Below, piece after piece: positions 43,401-51,106 of a stretch of 64,000 nucleotides of DNA. Each line of letters starts with the position of its first letter. Positions within the stretch are counted from its first letter, which is position 1. The notes under the pieces were generated by a model. That model did not search any database, was not told the origin of the DNA, and saw only the letters and a list, made by a program, of their open reading frames with translations. Location of the stretch: NCBI GenBank assembly GCA_046327745.1, contig JAXLXV010000019.1:1-64000 (forward strand), written 5' to 3'. The DNA is from JABAQJ01 sp046327745. Its GTDB lineage: Bacteria > Gemmatimonadota > Gemmatimonadetes > Gemmatimonadales > Gemmatimonadaceae. Both the position numbers and the translations under genes were made by a program.

Positions 43401-44354
43401 CAGACTCTGTTGGCCAGCGCACCCAAGGACGTCCAAGGCTGCCTGCGTTCGCAGATGGGCAGCGTGGCATCACGCAATTCCTGCCGCGGCGTGTGGCAGC
43501 CGAGTCTGGATTTTCAGCTCAATTATCGGCCGTCCTTCTGGGGTTTGAACCGACGGCTGGCCCTGTCGATCGTGACGAACAATTTCATCGGCGGGCTAGA
43601 CCAAATGCTGCACGGTACGGACAACCTGCGCGGTTGGGGTTCGTTCCGCGGTCAGGACAACACGCTGCTGTACGTGCGGGGCTTTGACCCACTGGCCAAC
43701 CGATATCTCTATCAAGTCAACGAGCGCTTCGGCGCATCGCGGCAGGGACAGAACGGCATCACCGTACCGTTCCAGATCGGGCTGCAGGCGCGTTACACGG
43801 TCGGACCGGATCGGATGCGCGAGATGATCAATGCCATGATCAGCGGTGGCGGCGGTCCTGGCTTTGGCGGTTTCGGAGGGCCCGGTGGAGGTGGACCACC
43901 GCCCGGAGGCTTCCCTGGGGGTGGGTTCGGCGGTGGGGCAGCGCCTGGTGGCAACACGGCAGGCGGAGGCAACGACTTTGCCTCGCGCGCGTCGGCGGCG
44001 CTCAATCCCATCAACGCGATCATGCAGATGCGCGACTCGTTGAGTCTGACGGAAGAGCAGGTGAACAAGCTCAAGCCGATGTCGGACTCGCTCGGCGCCA
44101 AGAACGGCAAGATCCAGGGCGAGATGCAGAAATTGCTGAAGGACGCCGGGGCCAATCCGGACTTCGGCGCCCTGATGGGCAAGATTCGCCCCAAGTCCGA
44201 GGAGATGCAGAAGAATTCCCGTGAGGCTTTGGCGGTCGCTCAGACCATCCTTACGCCAGCACAGTGGGCCAAGGTTCCGGACCGTATCAAGACGCCCCGG
44301 GCCGGCTTTGGCGGGCCGGGCCAAGGCCAGCAGCGCCGCCCGCCAGGCACCTAA
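40494..44354 (+). CDS. Giant TonB-dependent receptor with C-terminal Gly-rich linker and LTxxQ-like helical tail
   Basis: 1286 residues. A long signal region ends in ELHAQ near residue 57. A CarboxypepD_reg-like domain follows at about 60-145 (ITGVVKDEAGTPVDGATIEV). The plug has MRPDANNVTLDGVSFGAS and SGGLISSTTRGGSN. A large barrel follows (Oar-like TonB_dep_Rec), its last strands being FDFQLNYRPSFWGLNRR-like and VPFQIGLQARYTVG. Residues about 865-880 hold five FGG repeats in a loop. From about 1117 to 1160 there is a Gly/Pro-rich linker, then a helical domain (1165-1286) with SLTEEQVNKLKPMSDSLG and LTPAQWAKVPDRI, resembling Spy/CpxP LTxxQ motifs. Such a tail after the barrel is unexpected. 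The start ATG 40494 has a poor ribosome site. Ligand unknown, perhaps peptides. Confidence 0.9.
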   Translation: MSRVVAPIAHRTAAQKRNSTSAVPVFLRYSRRLLLGAFGFLAFALGSFALPAELHAQIGATTDIITGVVKDEAGTPVDGATIEVTSVESNVTRRARTNAQGKYTVLFPDGGGQYRVTVRLLGKAPTVMNVQRQADEDRLIANAVLRQNVTQIAGVTIAARQAPAAGAFERPTPGSTERAMNTDQAARLPIDASDLQQLALTAPGVVSISSSDSTGGSFSVAGMRPDANNVTLDGVSFGASSVPQEAVRSTRVITSTYDVARGQFSGGLISSTTRGGSNTPQGNFSYSLRDQSLTVDGGDPSPLAQGYTQNQLSGGFGFPIIKDNVFAFAAMQLRRRDDVLPSLLNADASTLSRFGVASDSVTRFLNTASSLGISPNQFFNDNRTQDNLSGLFRLDWLTKGGHSLTLRGDWRWNNQDPSRVGTLSLPQTGGTSKDWGGGLMATWTTNFGGRFLNEFKTYYSINQREARSFVTLPAGRIQVASTLEDGSNAIANLSFGGNNALPSDGKSTGLETTNETSWIAGDHRLKLGALLNLSSFEQDVTFNRYGTFSFNSLSDFENNLPASFTRTLQPNVRKGEQLNAAAYLGDSWRVTRAVQLTLGARVEGGRFGNAPPLNPDVESAFGYKTSFVPSEVRVSPRVGFSYFKAGTNGPPRFIVRGGFGEFRSTVSSNLFSSAASATGLVNAQSQLICTGASVPTPNWSVFGADVNNIPSECVGGAGVVPTQRPNVQVFDRDFAAPRAWRASIGGQKFIFGRYNLNLDLSYARGVAQTGYRDVNLNTTPQFTIADEGGRPVYVPASTIVATTGTTTLLASRVNQNFGQVLTVGSDLASTNRQMTLSIGGITRKGALVNVGYTLTYSKDQSSSGFGGFGGFGGFGGFGGGGFATLASTAANPNIREWAWSDFDRRHSINTTVTYPFSLSLELTAFGRWSSGSPFTPVVGSDINGDGARNDRAFVYDPATATDPAVQSGMQTLLASAPKDVQGCLRSQMGSVASRNSCRGVWQPSLDFQLNYRPSFWGLNRRLALSIVTNNFIGGLDQMLHGTDNLRGWGSFRGQDNTLLYVRGFDPLANRYLYQVNERFGASRQGQNGITVPFQIGLQARYTVGPDRMREMINAMISGGGGPGFGGFGGPGGGGPPPGGFPGGGFGGGAAPGGNTAGGGNDFASRASAALNPINAIMQMRDSLSLTEEQVNKLKPMSDSLGAKNGKIQGEMQKLLKDAGANPDFGALMGKIRPKSEEMQKNSREALAVAQTILTPAQWAKVPDRIKTPRAGFGGPGQGQQRRPPGT
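43083..43139 (+). repeat. FGG-coding tandem repeat inside the TonB receptor
   Basis: Five consecutive 9-base units of the form GGNTTYGGY encode GF-G repeats within a predicted barrel loop. The units differ at third positions, so the repeat is kept at protein level as well. Such repeats can change length by slippage. Confidence 0.8.
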
Positions 44355-44371
44355 CGGGGGAGTACTTCACA

Positions 44372-44412
44372 ATGCAAGCGGGGCCGCCGATGTATGGCGG
44401 CCCCGCTTGCAT
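44372..44412. terminator. Strong symmetric hairpin after the giant TonB receptor
   Basis: ATGCAAGCGGGGCCGCC, a seven-base loop and the exact complement form a perfect 17-base-pair stem between convergent genes. There is no adjacent T-run on the plus strand. On the minus strand a run of seven T lies 15-20 bases before the stem, at the end of the peroxidase transcript. It is likely a bidirectional terminator or stabilising hairpin. Confidence 0.75.
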
Positions 44413-44486
44413 GTTGTGGCTGACGACTGCAAAAAAAGGGCATCAAAGCCGAACGTCGGCCAGCGCTCCACCTGGAAGAGTGGCGG

Positions 44487-45632
44487 TTACCGGACGATCC
44501 AAGGATTGGAAAGCGTCGCCCTGGTCACGAACGCCGAATCAGTCAGGCTCTCCAGAAAAGCGATCAGGTCGGCTTTCTCTTCCCCGGTGATGGTGAAGCC
44601 GGCCACCAGCGGACTCTTGAACGGGTTCAGGCGCCCAACGCCGGCGTTGGCGCCACTCGCAATCGTACGCCCCCCTGCGGCGTAGTGGTCGATCACTTCG
44701 CTGAGGGAGCCTAACGACCCGTCATGCATGTAAGGAAAGGTCAACGCGATGTTCCGAAGCGTTGGGACCTTGAACTTGCCCATGTCCGACGCCACGCCGG
44801 TGTGAGACGTCAGCCCCGTGTTGGGGACCGGGTAGGCACCCGTTCCACCTAGGTTGTACAGCCCATTGTTGATGTACTCCGGCGCCGAGGCCGGACCACC
44901 GACGTACGTGGCGAAGTTGGTGAACAGCACGCCACCATGGCATTGCGAGCACGCCAACCGCGCGCTCCGGAACAACCCTTCGCCGCGGATCGCTGATGCC
45001 GAGATGGCCCGCGTGTCACCGCGGACATAGCGATCGTACGGCGAGTCGCCCGACAGGAATGTCCGCTGGAATGATGCCAGGGCGTTGGCGACATTCTGAA
45101 TGGAGATGGCATCGGTCAAGCCGGGGAACGCGGCGGCGAACAACTGGCGATACAACGTGACGTCGCGCAGGCGCTGCAACACTTCCGACTCGCGCCCCTT
45201 CAGTCCCAGTTCGACCGGAGTCACGTTGAACATGGGAATGGGCGCCTGCTCTTCGAGCTGACGGGTGTCAGGGTCGGCCCATCCGAAAGCTGGCTGGTAC
45301 GCAACATTCGTCAGGCCGATGCTGTTCCTGGGATGCGCCTCACCTGTGGAACCAAACGGCACATTGCGCGCATCGGCGAAGGCGTTCTCCTGCCGGTGGC
45401 AGGATGAACACGAGAAGTTCTGGATGCCGGAGAGCCGCGTGTCGTAAAACAGTCGACGCCCAAGCTCCACCTTGGCGTCTGACATAGGATTGGCGTCGGG
45501 CACCACCGGCGTTGGGAAACCAGTGGGAAGCGTCCAGTGGAACTTGGCCGGATTGCCCGACGGGATCACGGGTCCGACGGCATTCCCATCGGCGCAGGCA
45601 ACAGCCAATACCAACAGCGGCAACCATCGCAT
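44487..45632 (-). CDS. Di-haem cytochrome c peroxidase (MauG/CCP family), predicted lipoprotein
   Basis: 381 residues. The N-terminal VLAVACADG is a probable lipobox. Two c-haem motifs are present: CSSCH near residue 75 (LSGIQNFSCSSCHRQENAFAD) and CSQCH near 230 (RLACSQCHGGVLF). Family elements are ELGRRLFYDTRLS, NSIGLTNVAYQPAFGW, FKVPTLRNIALTFPYMHDGSL and a late SLSEVIDHYAAGG. Such enzymes reduce hydrogen peroxide in the periplasm using cytochrome c or carry out MauG-like oxidations. The frame begins two codons earlier at a GTG, but ATG 45632 is the better start. It is followed by the hairpin at 44372-44412 and lies 25 bases after the plug-like protein gene. Confidence 0.94.
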   Translation of the reverse strand: MRWLPLLVLAVACADGNAVGPVIPSGNPAKFHWTLPTGFPTPVVPDANPMSDAKVELGRRLFYDTRLSGIQNFSCSSCHRQENAFADARNVPFGSTGEAHPRNSIGLTNVAYQPAFGWADPDTRQLEEQAPIPMFNVTPVELGLKGRESEVLQRLRDVTLYRQLFAAAFPGLTDAISIQNVANALASFQRTFLSGDSPYDRYVRGDTRAISASAIRGEGLFRSARLACSQCHGGVLFTNFATYVGGPASAPEYINNGLYNLGGTGAYPVPNTGLTSHTGVASDMGKFKVPTLRNIALTFPYMHDGSLGSLSEVIDHYAAGGRTIASGANAGVGRLNPFKSPLVAGFTITGEEKADLIAFLESLTDSAFVTRATLSNPWIVR

Positions 45633-45657
45633 ACACACAACTATGGAACGGTGGTTC

Positions 45658-48129
45658 CTACTTCGTCCAGATCACGACGGTCCCACATGCCGCCGCGGGT
45701 CCCGTAAACTGCAGCGGAGTCTCGGCGGCGGACTTATAGACCTCCACTCCAACCACGTCCTCTAGCGGCAATTGCTCCAGCGCGAACGGCGTTTCCTTCA
45801 CGTCGCCGGACATTTCGGGGTACATCCGTGTTCCGTTCAGGAAGACCTGTGAAAAGCACGGTTCGGACGAACTCAATGTCCGAAACCGACGGGACGCGAC
45901 GGCGTAGCCGCCGCCGGTGAAGCCACCCTTGTTGATGCGCACCAACACCAGCCCTCCCGCGATGGTCATGACGACGCTGCTGAGCGAGCGGGCATGTGTG
46001 CGTTCGATGTCCTTGGCGTCGGCAAAGTGTCCAAATCCGGCTTGTCGTCGGCTCGCGAACTCGCGCATGCCGACGCGCAGCAACTCTGCGTTGGCCGTAA
46101 CGGCCACCGTTGGGAGCAGCGTCGCCAGCGGCGAAAGCCTAACGGTTAACGTATCGCCCCCCGCCGAACCCAGGGTCACAACCCGCTGGGATGGGGAGTA
46201 GCCGAGGTGTCTCACCTGAAGGGCCACATTGCCTAACGGCAAGTCGTCGAATTGAAAGCCTCCGGTAGACGACGTGCGGATCGACCGCGCACTTCCAGCA
46301 ATCCAAACTTCTGCACCGGCAAGCGGGGTGCCTGTGGAGTCAGCGGAGATCACTCGGCCACTCAACGAGCCGCGGCCGGCGACAGGTGCGGTCGGTGTGA
46401 GAGCGGTGGCCGTCGTCTCCACGGCGGGCGCTCCCGTCACCCGGACCGTACCCGCCGCGCTATCCACGCCAATCGTCAGCAGATTGAACTGGCCATCTAG
46501 CCGGACCGACTCTCCCCAGGACGACGCGTCAGGCAGGCGGAACCGGACCGCACCGCTGGCGACGATGTCGCAGATCGCGATCACGCCGCGCCAGTCGCTG
46601 GTGCGTTCTTGCCGAGACTCCCGTTGGCGCAATTGTTGGAGTCCGCGCCCCTCGAACGAGATCAACTGCATTTGCAAACGTTGGTTCCGGCGTGGTCGCT
46701 GTGTACTCGCGTCGCGAACCAAGAGCATCAGGGCCGTGTCCGTCGTTTTTCCCTTTCGCGCTGGACAGGCAAGCGCAATGGAATTCGCGACTGCGAGTTG
46801 GGGACTCCAGCGCCGAGGCGAATTCCCGTCCACAACCAGAGTCGTCTCAGCCCACACGGTGGGCGTTGTCGCCGTGCCAACGCGTGTCGCCCGGACCAGA
46901 TAGCGACCGGGAACCACATTCGTCAGCTGATAGGCGCCCACGCTGTCTGACCTGGCGGATACCTCTGTTCCTGCCAGCTCGATGTCAACGCCGGGCATGG
47001 GGCGTCCGCTCGAATCGCGCACCTCGCCAGCAATAACAGGCAGGCGCCCTTGCCCCACCCCCAGGACAAAGCCGCCTTCTTCCGAAATCAGCGTGACGCT
47101 GTCCTGCGTGTCCTCTCCCAAGCGACGTGTGCCGAGCGCCGTGATGCGGCGGGTGCGCTGTATGATGGGCACGCGGATTTGCCATGCATCGATAATCCAG
47201 CTGCCGTCTGCCTGCCTGAGGTAGGAAGCAAAACCGCCAAAATCAGCACTTGGGTCAAGGGCCGTCAGCGCCGGATACCGGAACTCGACGCGCCGGAGTT
47301 CTCTCGTGCGCGCGTCGGCCCACAGCACGCCTTCCACGTCTTCTGAAACGAATCGCTTATGCGGCCAGAAGGCGATGCCAAGTAGCGGTTCGGCATCGTC
47401 GCGCCTCGTGACGGCGTAGCAATGGCGTGCGATGAACTCTGGTGCAATGAGTGTCTCGGCATCCGGCGCATTGAAGGTCACGGTCCCGTCCGAATGCTCG
47501 ACGCGAAAACCGGTCCTCGCCAGCTCCGACGCAGCGACGGCCGTAAACGACTGCCAGTTGGCTCCTGTTCGGCTGGTGCGCGTCTCATCCAACACCAGTC
47601 CAGTCATCGGTTCGCGGGTTCGCACGAAGCGCATGACCGATGCCGTCTCGCGACGCACGCTGCGCGACGTCGCCGCACCAGCCAATGCACTCCACACGTC
47701 ATTCCACACCAACGAGGCATCGGCCGCCAAATCGGCGCGGGCGCTGCAACTGCTCTCGCGCTCTACCCGAACACTGGAAAGGGATAACGGTGCGCGCTCC
47801 AATCCGATGTCCTGACGAACGGTCTCGCCGGGCTGCACTGATATTCGTTGCTGCGTCGGGCGATACCCAATCGCGTGCACCTCAAGGACCCAATCTCCCG
47901 CCGCCGGTGGGCGCCAGCTGTACTGACCCGACACGTCGCTCATGACGCGCGATGCACCGGCAGAAGCGCTGTCCTTCCCGCCGGTTATGATGGCGCCGGC
48001 GAGCGGGGCGCCCGTTGCGCGATCGGAAATCGCGCCCCGAATGACCTGACCAGGCAGCGCGCGGGTGAGCAATGACGTCACCGCCGCCAACGTCAGGACT
48101 CCCCACGCCCGTGCCGGTCGGCGCCACAT
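45658..48129 (-). CDS. Secreted protein with three CarboxypepD_reg domains and a TonB plug-like end, no barrel
   Basis: 823 residues with a signal peptide (TLAAVTSLLTRALPGQ). Three carboxypeptidase regulatory-like domains are seen: VIRGAISDRATGAPLAGAII at about 28, VIAGEVRDSSGRPMPGVDIEL at about 362 and SLSGRVISADSTGTPLAGAEV at about 600. The last 120 residues look like a TonB receptor plug: LLPTVAVTANAELLRVGMREF, CFSQVFLNGTRMYP, LPLEDVVGVEVYKSAAETP, AACGTVVIWTK. The protein then ends, so no barrel follows. The middle region (130-350) is not recognised. Two octamer copies lie in it, at 46137-46144 and 46231-46238. It sits between the peroxidase and AbgB-like genes on the same strand. It may bind small molecules or act as a scaffold. 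Confidence 0.75.
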   Translation of the reverse strand: MWRRPARAWGVLTLAAVTSLLTRALPGQVIRGAISDRATGAPLAGAIITGGKDSASAGASRVMSDVSGQYSWRPPAAGDWVLEVHAIGYRPTQQRISVQPGETVRQDIGLERAPLSLSSVRVERESSCSARADLAADASLVWNDVWSALAGAATSRSVRRETASVMRFVRTREPMTGLVLDETRTSRTGANWQSFTAVAASELARTGFRVEHSDGTVTFNAPDAETLIAPEFIARHCYAVTRRDDAEPLLGIAFWPHKRFVSEDVEGVLWADARTRELRRVEFRYPALTALDPSADFGGFASYLRQADGSWIIDAWQIRVPIIQRTRRITALGTRRLGEDTQDSVTLISEEGGFVLGVGQGRLPVIAGEVRDSSGRPMPGVDIELAGTEVSARSDSVGAYQLTNVVPGRYLVRATRVGTATTPTVWAETTLVVDGNSPRRWSPQLAVANSIALACPARKGKTTDTALMLLVRDASTQRPRRNQRLQMQLISFEGRGLQQLRQRESRQERTSDWRGVIAICDIVASGAVRFRLPDASSWGESVRLDGQFNLLTIGVDSAAGTVRVTGAPAVETTATALTPTAPVAGRGSLSGRVISADSTGTPLAGAEVWIAGSARSIRTSSTGGFQFDDLPLGNVALQVRHLGYSPSQRVVTLGSAGGDTLTVRLSPLATLLPTVAVTANAELLRVGMREFASRRQAGFGHFADAKDIERTHARSLSSVVMTIAGGLVLVRINKGGFTGGGYAVASRRFRTLSSSEPCFSQVFLNGTRMYPEMSGDVKETPFALEQLPLEDVVGVEVYKSAAETPLQFTGPAAACGTVVIWTK

Positions 48130-48131
48130 GG

Positions 48132-49583
48132 CTATTTACGATAGTCGAGCGCCGGCTTTCGGCCTTCCAGGCGTGTTTTGTACACGAAGCCTGACCCGCG
48201 GCGTTGGTCGAACTCAGCGCGCGCCTTCTGGATGTGCGTGGAATCGGACAGGAGTGCCATGGCCGTGAGCGTCATAGTCTTGGCGGCCACCATCATCCCC
48301 TTGGCTCCGATAGACATTCCGCCAGCAGCAACGGCTTGCCAAGAGTGGGCCGGTGTCCCGGGAACCCACGTTGCCGCCGAGAGTTGAACGGTCGGAACCG
48401 TCCAACTGACGTCGCCCATGTCACTCGAGGCCATGTCGACCTTGCCACCCTCCCACGGCAAGACCATCGAGGCATTCTCCAGTGGAGGCAGGTTGCCTTG
48501 GAGCGATGTGCGCAGACGCTCCGCAAACGCCTTCTCTTCGGCCGTGTACTGGTAGCCACCCACACGCTCCAGGCTCTGGTGTTGCAGGTGCGAGAGGTAC
48601 TCGTTCGGCAAGACGTTCCAGGTGGCGCCGATGACCTCGAGATCCATGGTGGTTCCTGTACCAAGCGCGGCGCCCTTGGCCGCGTTCACGATTCGGTCCC
48701 AGATATCCCCAAGGACGCGCATATCGTTGTGCCGCGCGTAGTAGTAGACCTCGGCGAAATCCGGAACCACGTTAGGCGCCCGCCCACCATTCGTAATCAC
48801 GTAGTGGATCCGCGTCTCCTGTGGAACGTGCTCACGCATCATGTTGACCATGTTGTCCATGGCTTCCACGGCGTCCAGCGCTGAGCGTCCCTTGTCTGGC
48901 GCACCAGCCGCATGTGCAGAGACGCCGTGGAACCGGAATTTCGCGGACACGTTCGCCAGCACGCTGTTGGCGTCCACCGAGTTGGCATCTCCAGGGTGCC
49001 ACGCGACCACGGCGTCGACGTCGGCGAACAGGCCATCGCGCACCATGTACACCTTGCCCGACCCACCTTCCTCTGCCGGTGTGCCGTAAAACCGCACGGT
49101 GCCGGTGATCTTGTTGGCTGCCATCCACTCCTTCACTGCGATCGCCGCCGCCGTGGACGCTGTCCCGAAAAGGTGGTGACCGCAGCCATGTCCGGGCGCA
49201 CCGTCAACTATCGGGTGCTTGTCCGGGGCAGCATCCTGAGAAAGGCCGGGTAACGCATCGAACTCGCCAACAATCCCGATCACCGGCTTTCCACTGCCGT
49301 ACGTTGCCGTGAATGCGGTGGGGATCCCGGCAACGCCGCTGTCTACACGGAACCCGGCCGACGCGAGCTCACGCCGCAGCAAGGCGCTGCTCTTGTACTC
49401 CTGGTAGCCAACCTCTGCGAATCCCCAGATACTCTTCGCCACCTCCGCGTAGTGGGTGCTCTTGGCGTCGAGCGCCGCCAGAACTGGGGCGGCGGCGTCA
49501 GGTTTCGCCTTGGCCTTGGCTTGCGCCAGCGACAGGGCGGGGGTGGCGAGGAGTAGTGCGAAGAGGTTGACGGGTCGGCGCAT
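48132..49583 (-). CDS. Secreted M20 amidohydrolase, AbgB-like
   Basis: About 483 residues with a signal peptide (NLFALLLATPALSLAQ). It belongs to the M20D branch near AbgB (p-aminobenzoyl-glutamate hydrolase subunit B): metal motif GAPGHGCGHHLFG, TPAEEGGSGKVYM with the catalytic Glu pair, VVAWHPGDANS, FHGVSAHAAGAPDKGRSA, and late GDVSWTVPTVQLSA. AbgB works with AbgA in E. coli; no AbgA-like partner is next to it, so it may act alone on acyl-amino acids. The ATG is six codons into an open frame that begins at a TTG. Its stop is three bases from the plug-protein start, so they probably share a transcript. Confidence 0.9.
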   Translation of the reverse strand: MRRPVNLFALLLATPALSLAQAKAKAKPDAAAPVLAALDAKSTHYAEVAKSIWGFAEVGYQEYKSSALLRRELASAGFRVDSGVAGIPTAFTATYGSGKPVIGIVGEFDALPGLSQDAAPDKHPIVDGAPGHGCGHHLFGTASTAAAIAVKEWMAANKITGTVRFYGTPAEEGGSGKVYMVRDGLFADVDAVVAWHPGDANSVDANSVLANVSAKFRFHGVSAHAAGAPDKGRSALDAVEAMDNMVNMMREHVPQETRIHYVITNGGRAPNVVPDFAEVYYYARHNDMRVLGDIWDRIVNAAKGAALGTGTTMDLEVIGATWNVLPNEYLSHLQHQSLERVGGYQYTAEEKAFAERLRTSLQGNLPPLENASMVLPWEGGKVDMASSDMGDVSWTVPTVQLSAATWVPGTPAHSWQAVAAGGMSIGAKGMMVAAKTMTLTAMALLSDSTHIQKARAEFDQRRGSGFVYKTRLEGRKPALDYRK

Positions 49584-49710
49584 GGAGTGTTGGCGCAAAG
49601 GGTGAGGTCACGCCAACGTAGGGAGCGCCCGGTAGGGCGTCAAATGCCATGGCAGGCTCCCGAACACGCCGCGCGCTCCGCCATTATTGCCAGAACTCAT
49701 TTCCCAACGC

Positions 49711-51093
49711 ATGCGAGCTCCTTCCCGACTGTTCATGGCGCTGCTGGTCGGCGCGAGCGTGGTAGCAGGCAACGCGCGGGCGCAGGTGTCCGACGCACCG
49801 CGCAAGGTCACCCTTCGCGAACGCTCCGTGGCGCCGGACCTGCTGCCATGGTCCAAGCAGATTGCCGTGCGTGAAAGCTGGCTCCCCAAGCGTCACCAGA
49901 TGTTGCTGGACATGATGCGGAAGCGGGGCATCGACATGTGGTTGGTGGTGAACGAGGAGTTCCACAACGACCCGATTGTGCCGACCATTGCCCCTCCGCG
50001 CGTGTACACGGGGAACCGGGACATTTTCGTTTTCATCGACACCGGCGGCACGTCGTTGCGGAAGATTGCCATCACGGGCTATTCCGAGGAGACGCTGCAG
50101 CGGTATTTCGAGTCGCCGAACGAGCCAAAGCCACCGGCGCAAACCTTGGCCGCGCTCTACCAGCAGCATCATCCCAAGAAGATTGCGTTAGGTATTGGTG
50201 GTGCCCGTGGAGTGACCCGCACGTTGACCCACGACACCTACCAGTTGATCAGCGAAGCCATGGGACCGGAGGCGACCTCCCACTTTGTGCCCGCCGCCGA
50301 CCTGCTGGAAGAGTACCTGGACACCAGGCTGCCCGAGGAGGCGCCGTACTATCAAGCGGCCGTGCAGCTGACGGAAGACATCACGCGGCGCGCGTTGTCC
50401 AACGAAGTGATCGTTCCAGGAAAGACCACGGTGGGTGACGTGCGCAATTGGCTGTACGACGCGCTCTGGTCCCACCATGTCGGAACGTGGTTCCAACCCG
50501 ACCTGCGGGTGCAACGCGCCAGTCTGCAGAAGAACACGTCTCGCGGATTCCTGGCCGTGGCGCCGGAAAGCACGGTCATCCGACGCGGTGACGTGGTCCA
50601 TATCGATTTCGGCATCTCCTACATGGGCTTCGATACGGATTGGCAGAAGATGGCCTACGTGCTCCGTCCCGGAGAGCGCGATGCCCCACCTGGCCTGAAA
50701 CAGGCGATGGCCAACACGAACGCCCTGCAGGACGTGCTCATGCGCACGTATTCCCGTCCTGGGGCGATGGTCTCGGACGTGTACGATTCCACGATGGCGG
50801 AGATGAAGCGGCGCGGCATCAACGCGCAGATTTACTCACACCCCATCGGCAATCAGGGCCATGGGCTGGGTGCCGCGATCGATTTCCGAAGTGCGCAGCG
50901 TCCAGAACTCGGCGCACAAGGAAGGCGGCTGCGGAAGGGCTCGTACATCTCCATCGAACTCAATACACGTACGGCCGTCCCTGAGTGGGACGGCCAGGAC
51001 GTGTTCGTAATGATGGAAGACGACGCCCACCTCGAGGACGATGGGTGGACCTTCTTTCGTCCTCGTCAGACGGCTTGGTACCTCATTCGCTGA
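49711..51093 (+). CDS. Secreted M24 family metallopeptidase (Xaa-Pro aminopeptidase-like)
   Basis: 460 residues from ATG 49711, with a signal peptide ending in ARAQVSD. The N-terminal half is a creatinase/prolidase N-domain (KRGIDMWLVVNEEFHNDP). The C-terminal pita-bread domain carries the expected metal ligands: Asp in VVHIDFGISYMG and DTDWQKM, His in NQGHGLGAAI, Glu in YISIELNTRTA and Glu in FVMMEDDAHL. It should remove N-terminal residues ahead of proline or hydrolyse Xaa-Pro dipeptides in the periplasm. It is divergent from the AbgB-like gene (127-base gap) and converges on the BamE-like gene. One core motif copy (CGTTAGGT) at 50186-50193 encodes Ala-Leu-Gly. Confidence 0.92.
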   Translation: MRAPSRLFMALLVGASVVAGNARAQVSDAPRKVTLRERSVAPDLLPWSKQIAVRESWLPKRHQMLLDMMRKRGIDMWLVVNEEFHNDPIVPTIAPPRVYTGNRDIFVFIDTGGTSLRKIAITGYSEETLQRYFESPNEPKPPAQTLAALYQQHHPKKIALGIGGARGVTRTLTHDTYQLISEAMGPEATSHFVPAADLLEEYLDTRLPEEAPYYQAAVQLTEDITRRALSNEVIVPGKTTVGDVRNWLYDALWSHHVGTWFQPDLRVQRASLQKNTSRGFLAVAPESTVIRRGDVVHIDFGISYMGFDTDWQKMAYVLRPGERDAPPGLKQAMANTNALQDVLMRTYSRPGAMVSDVYDSTMAEMKRRGINAQIYSHPIGNQGHGLGAAIDFRSAQRPELGAQGRRLRKGSYISIELNTRTAVPEWDGQDVFVMMEDDAHLEDDGWTFFRPRQTAWYLIR

Positions 51094-51106
51094 GACTCAG
51101 ACGCGC

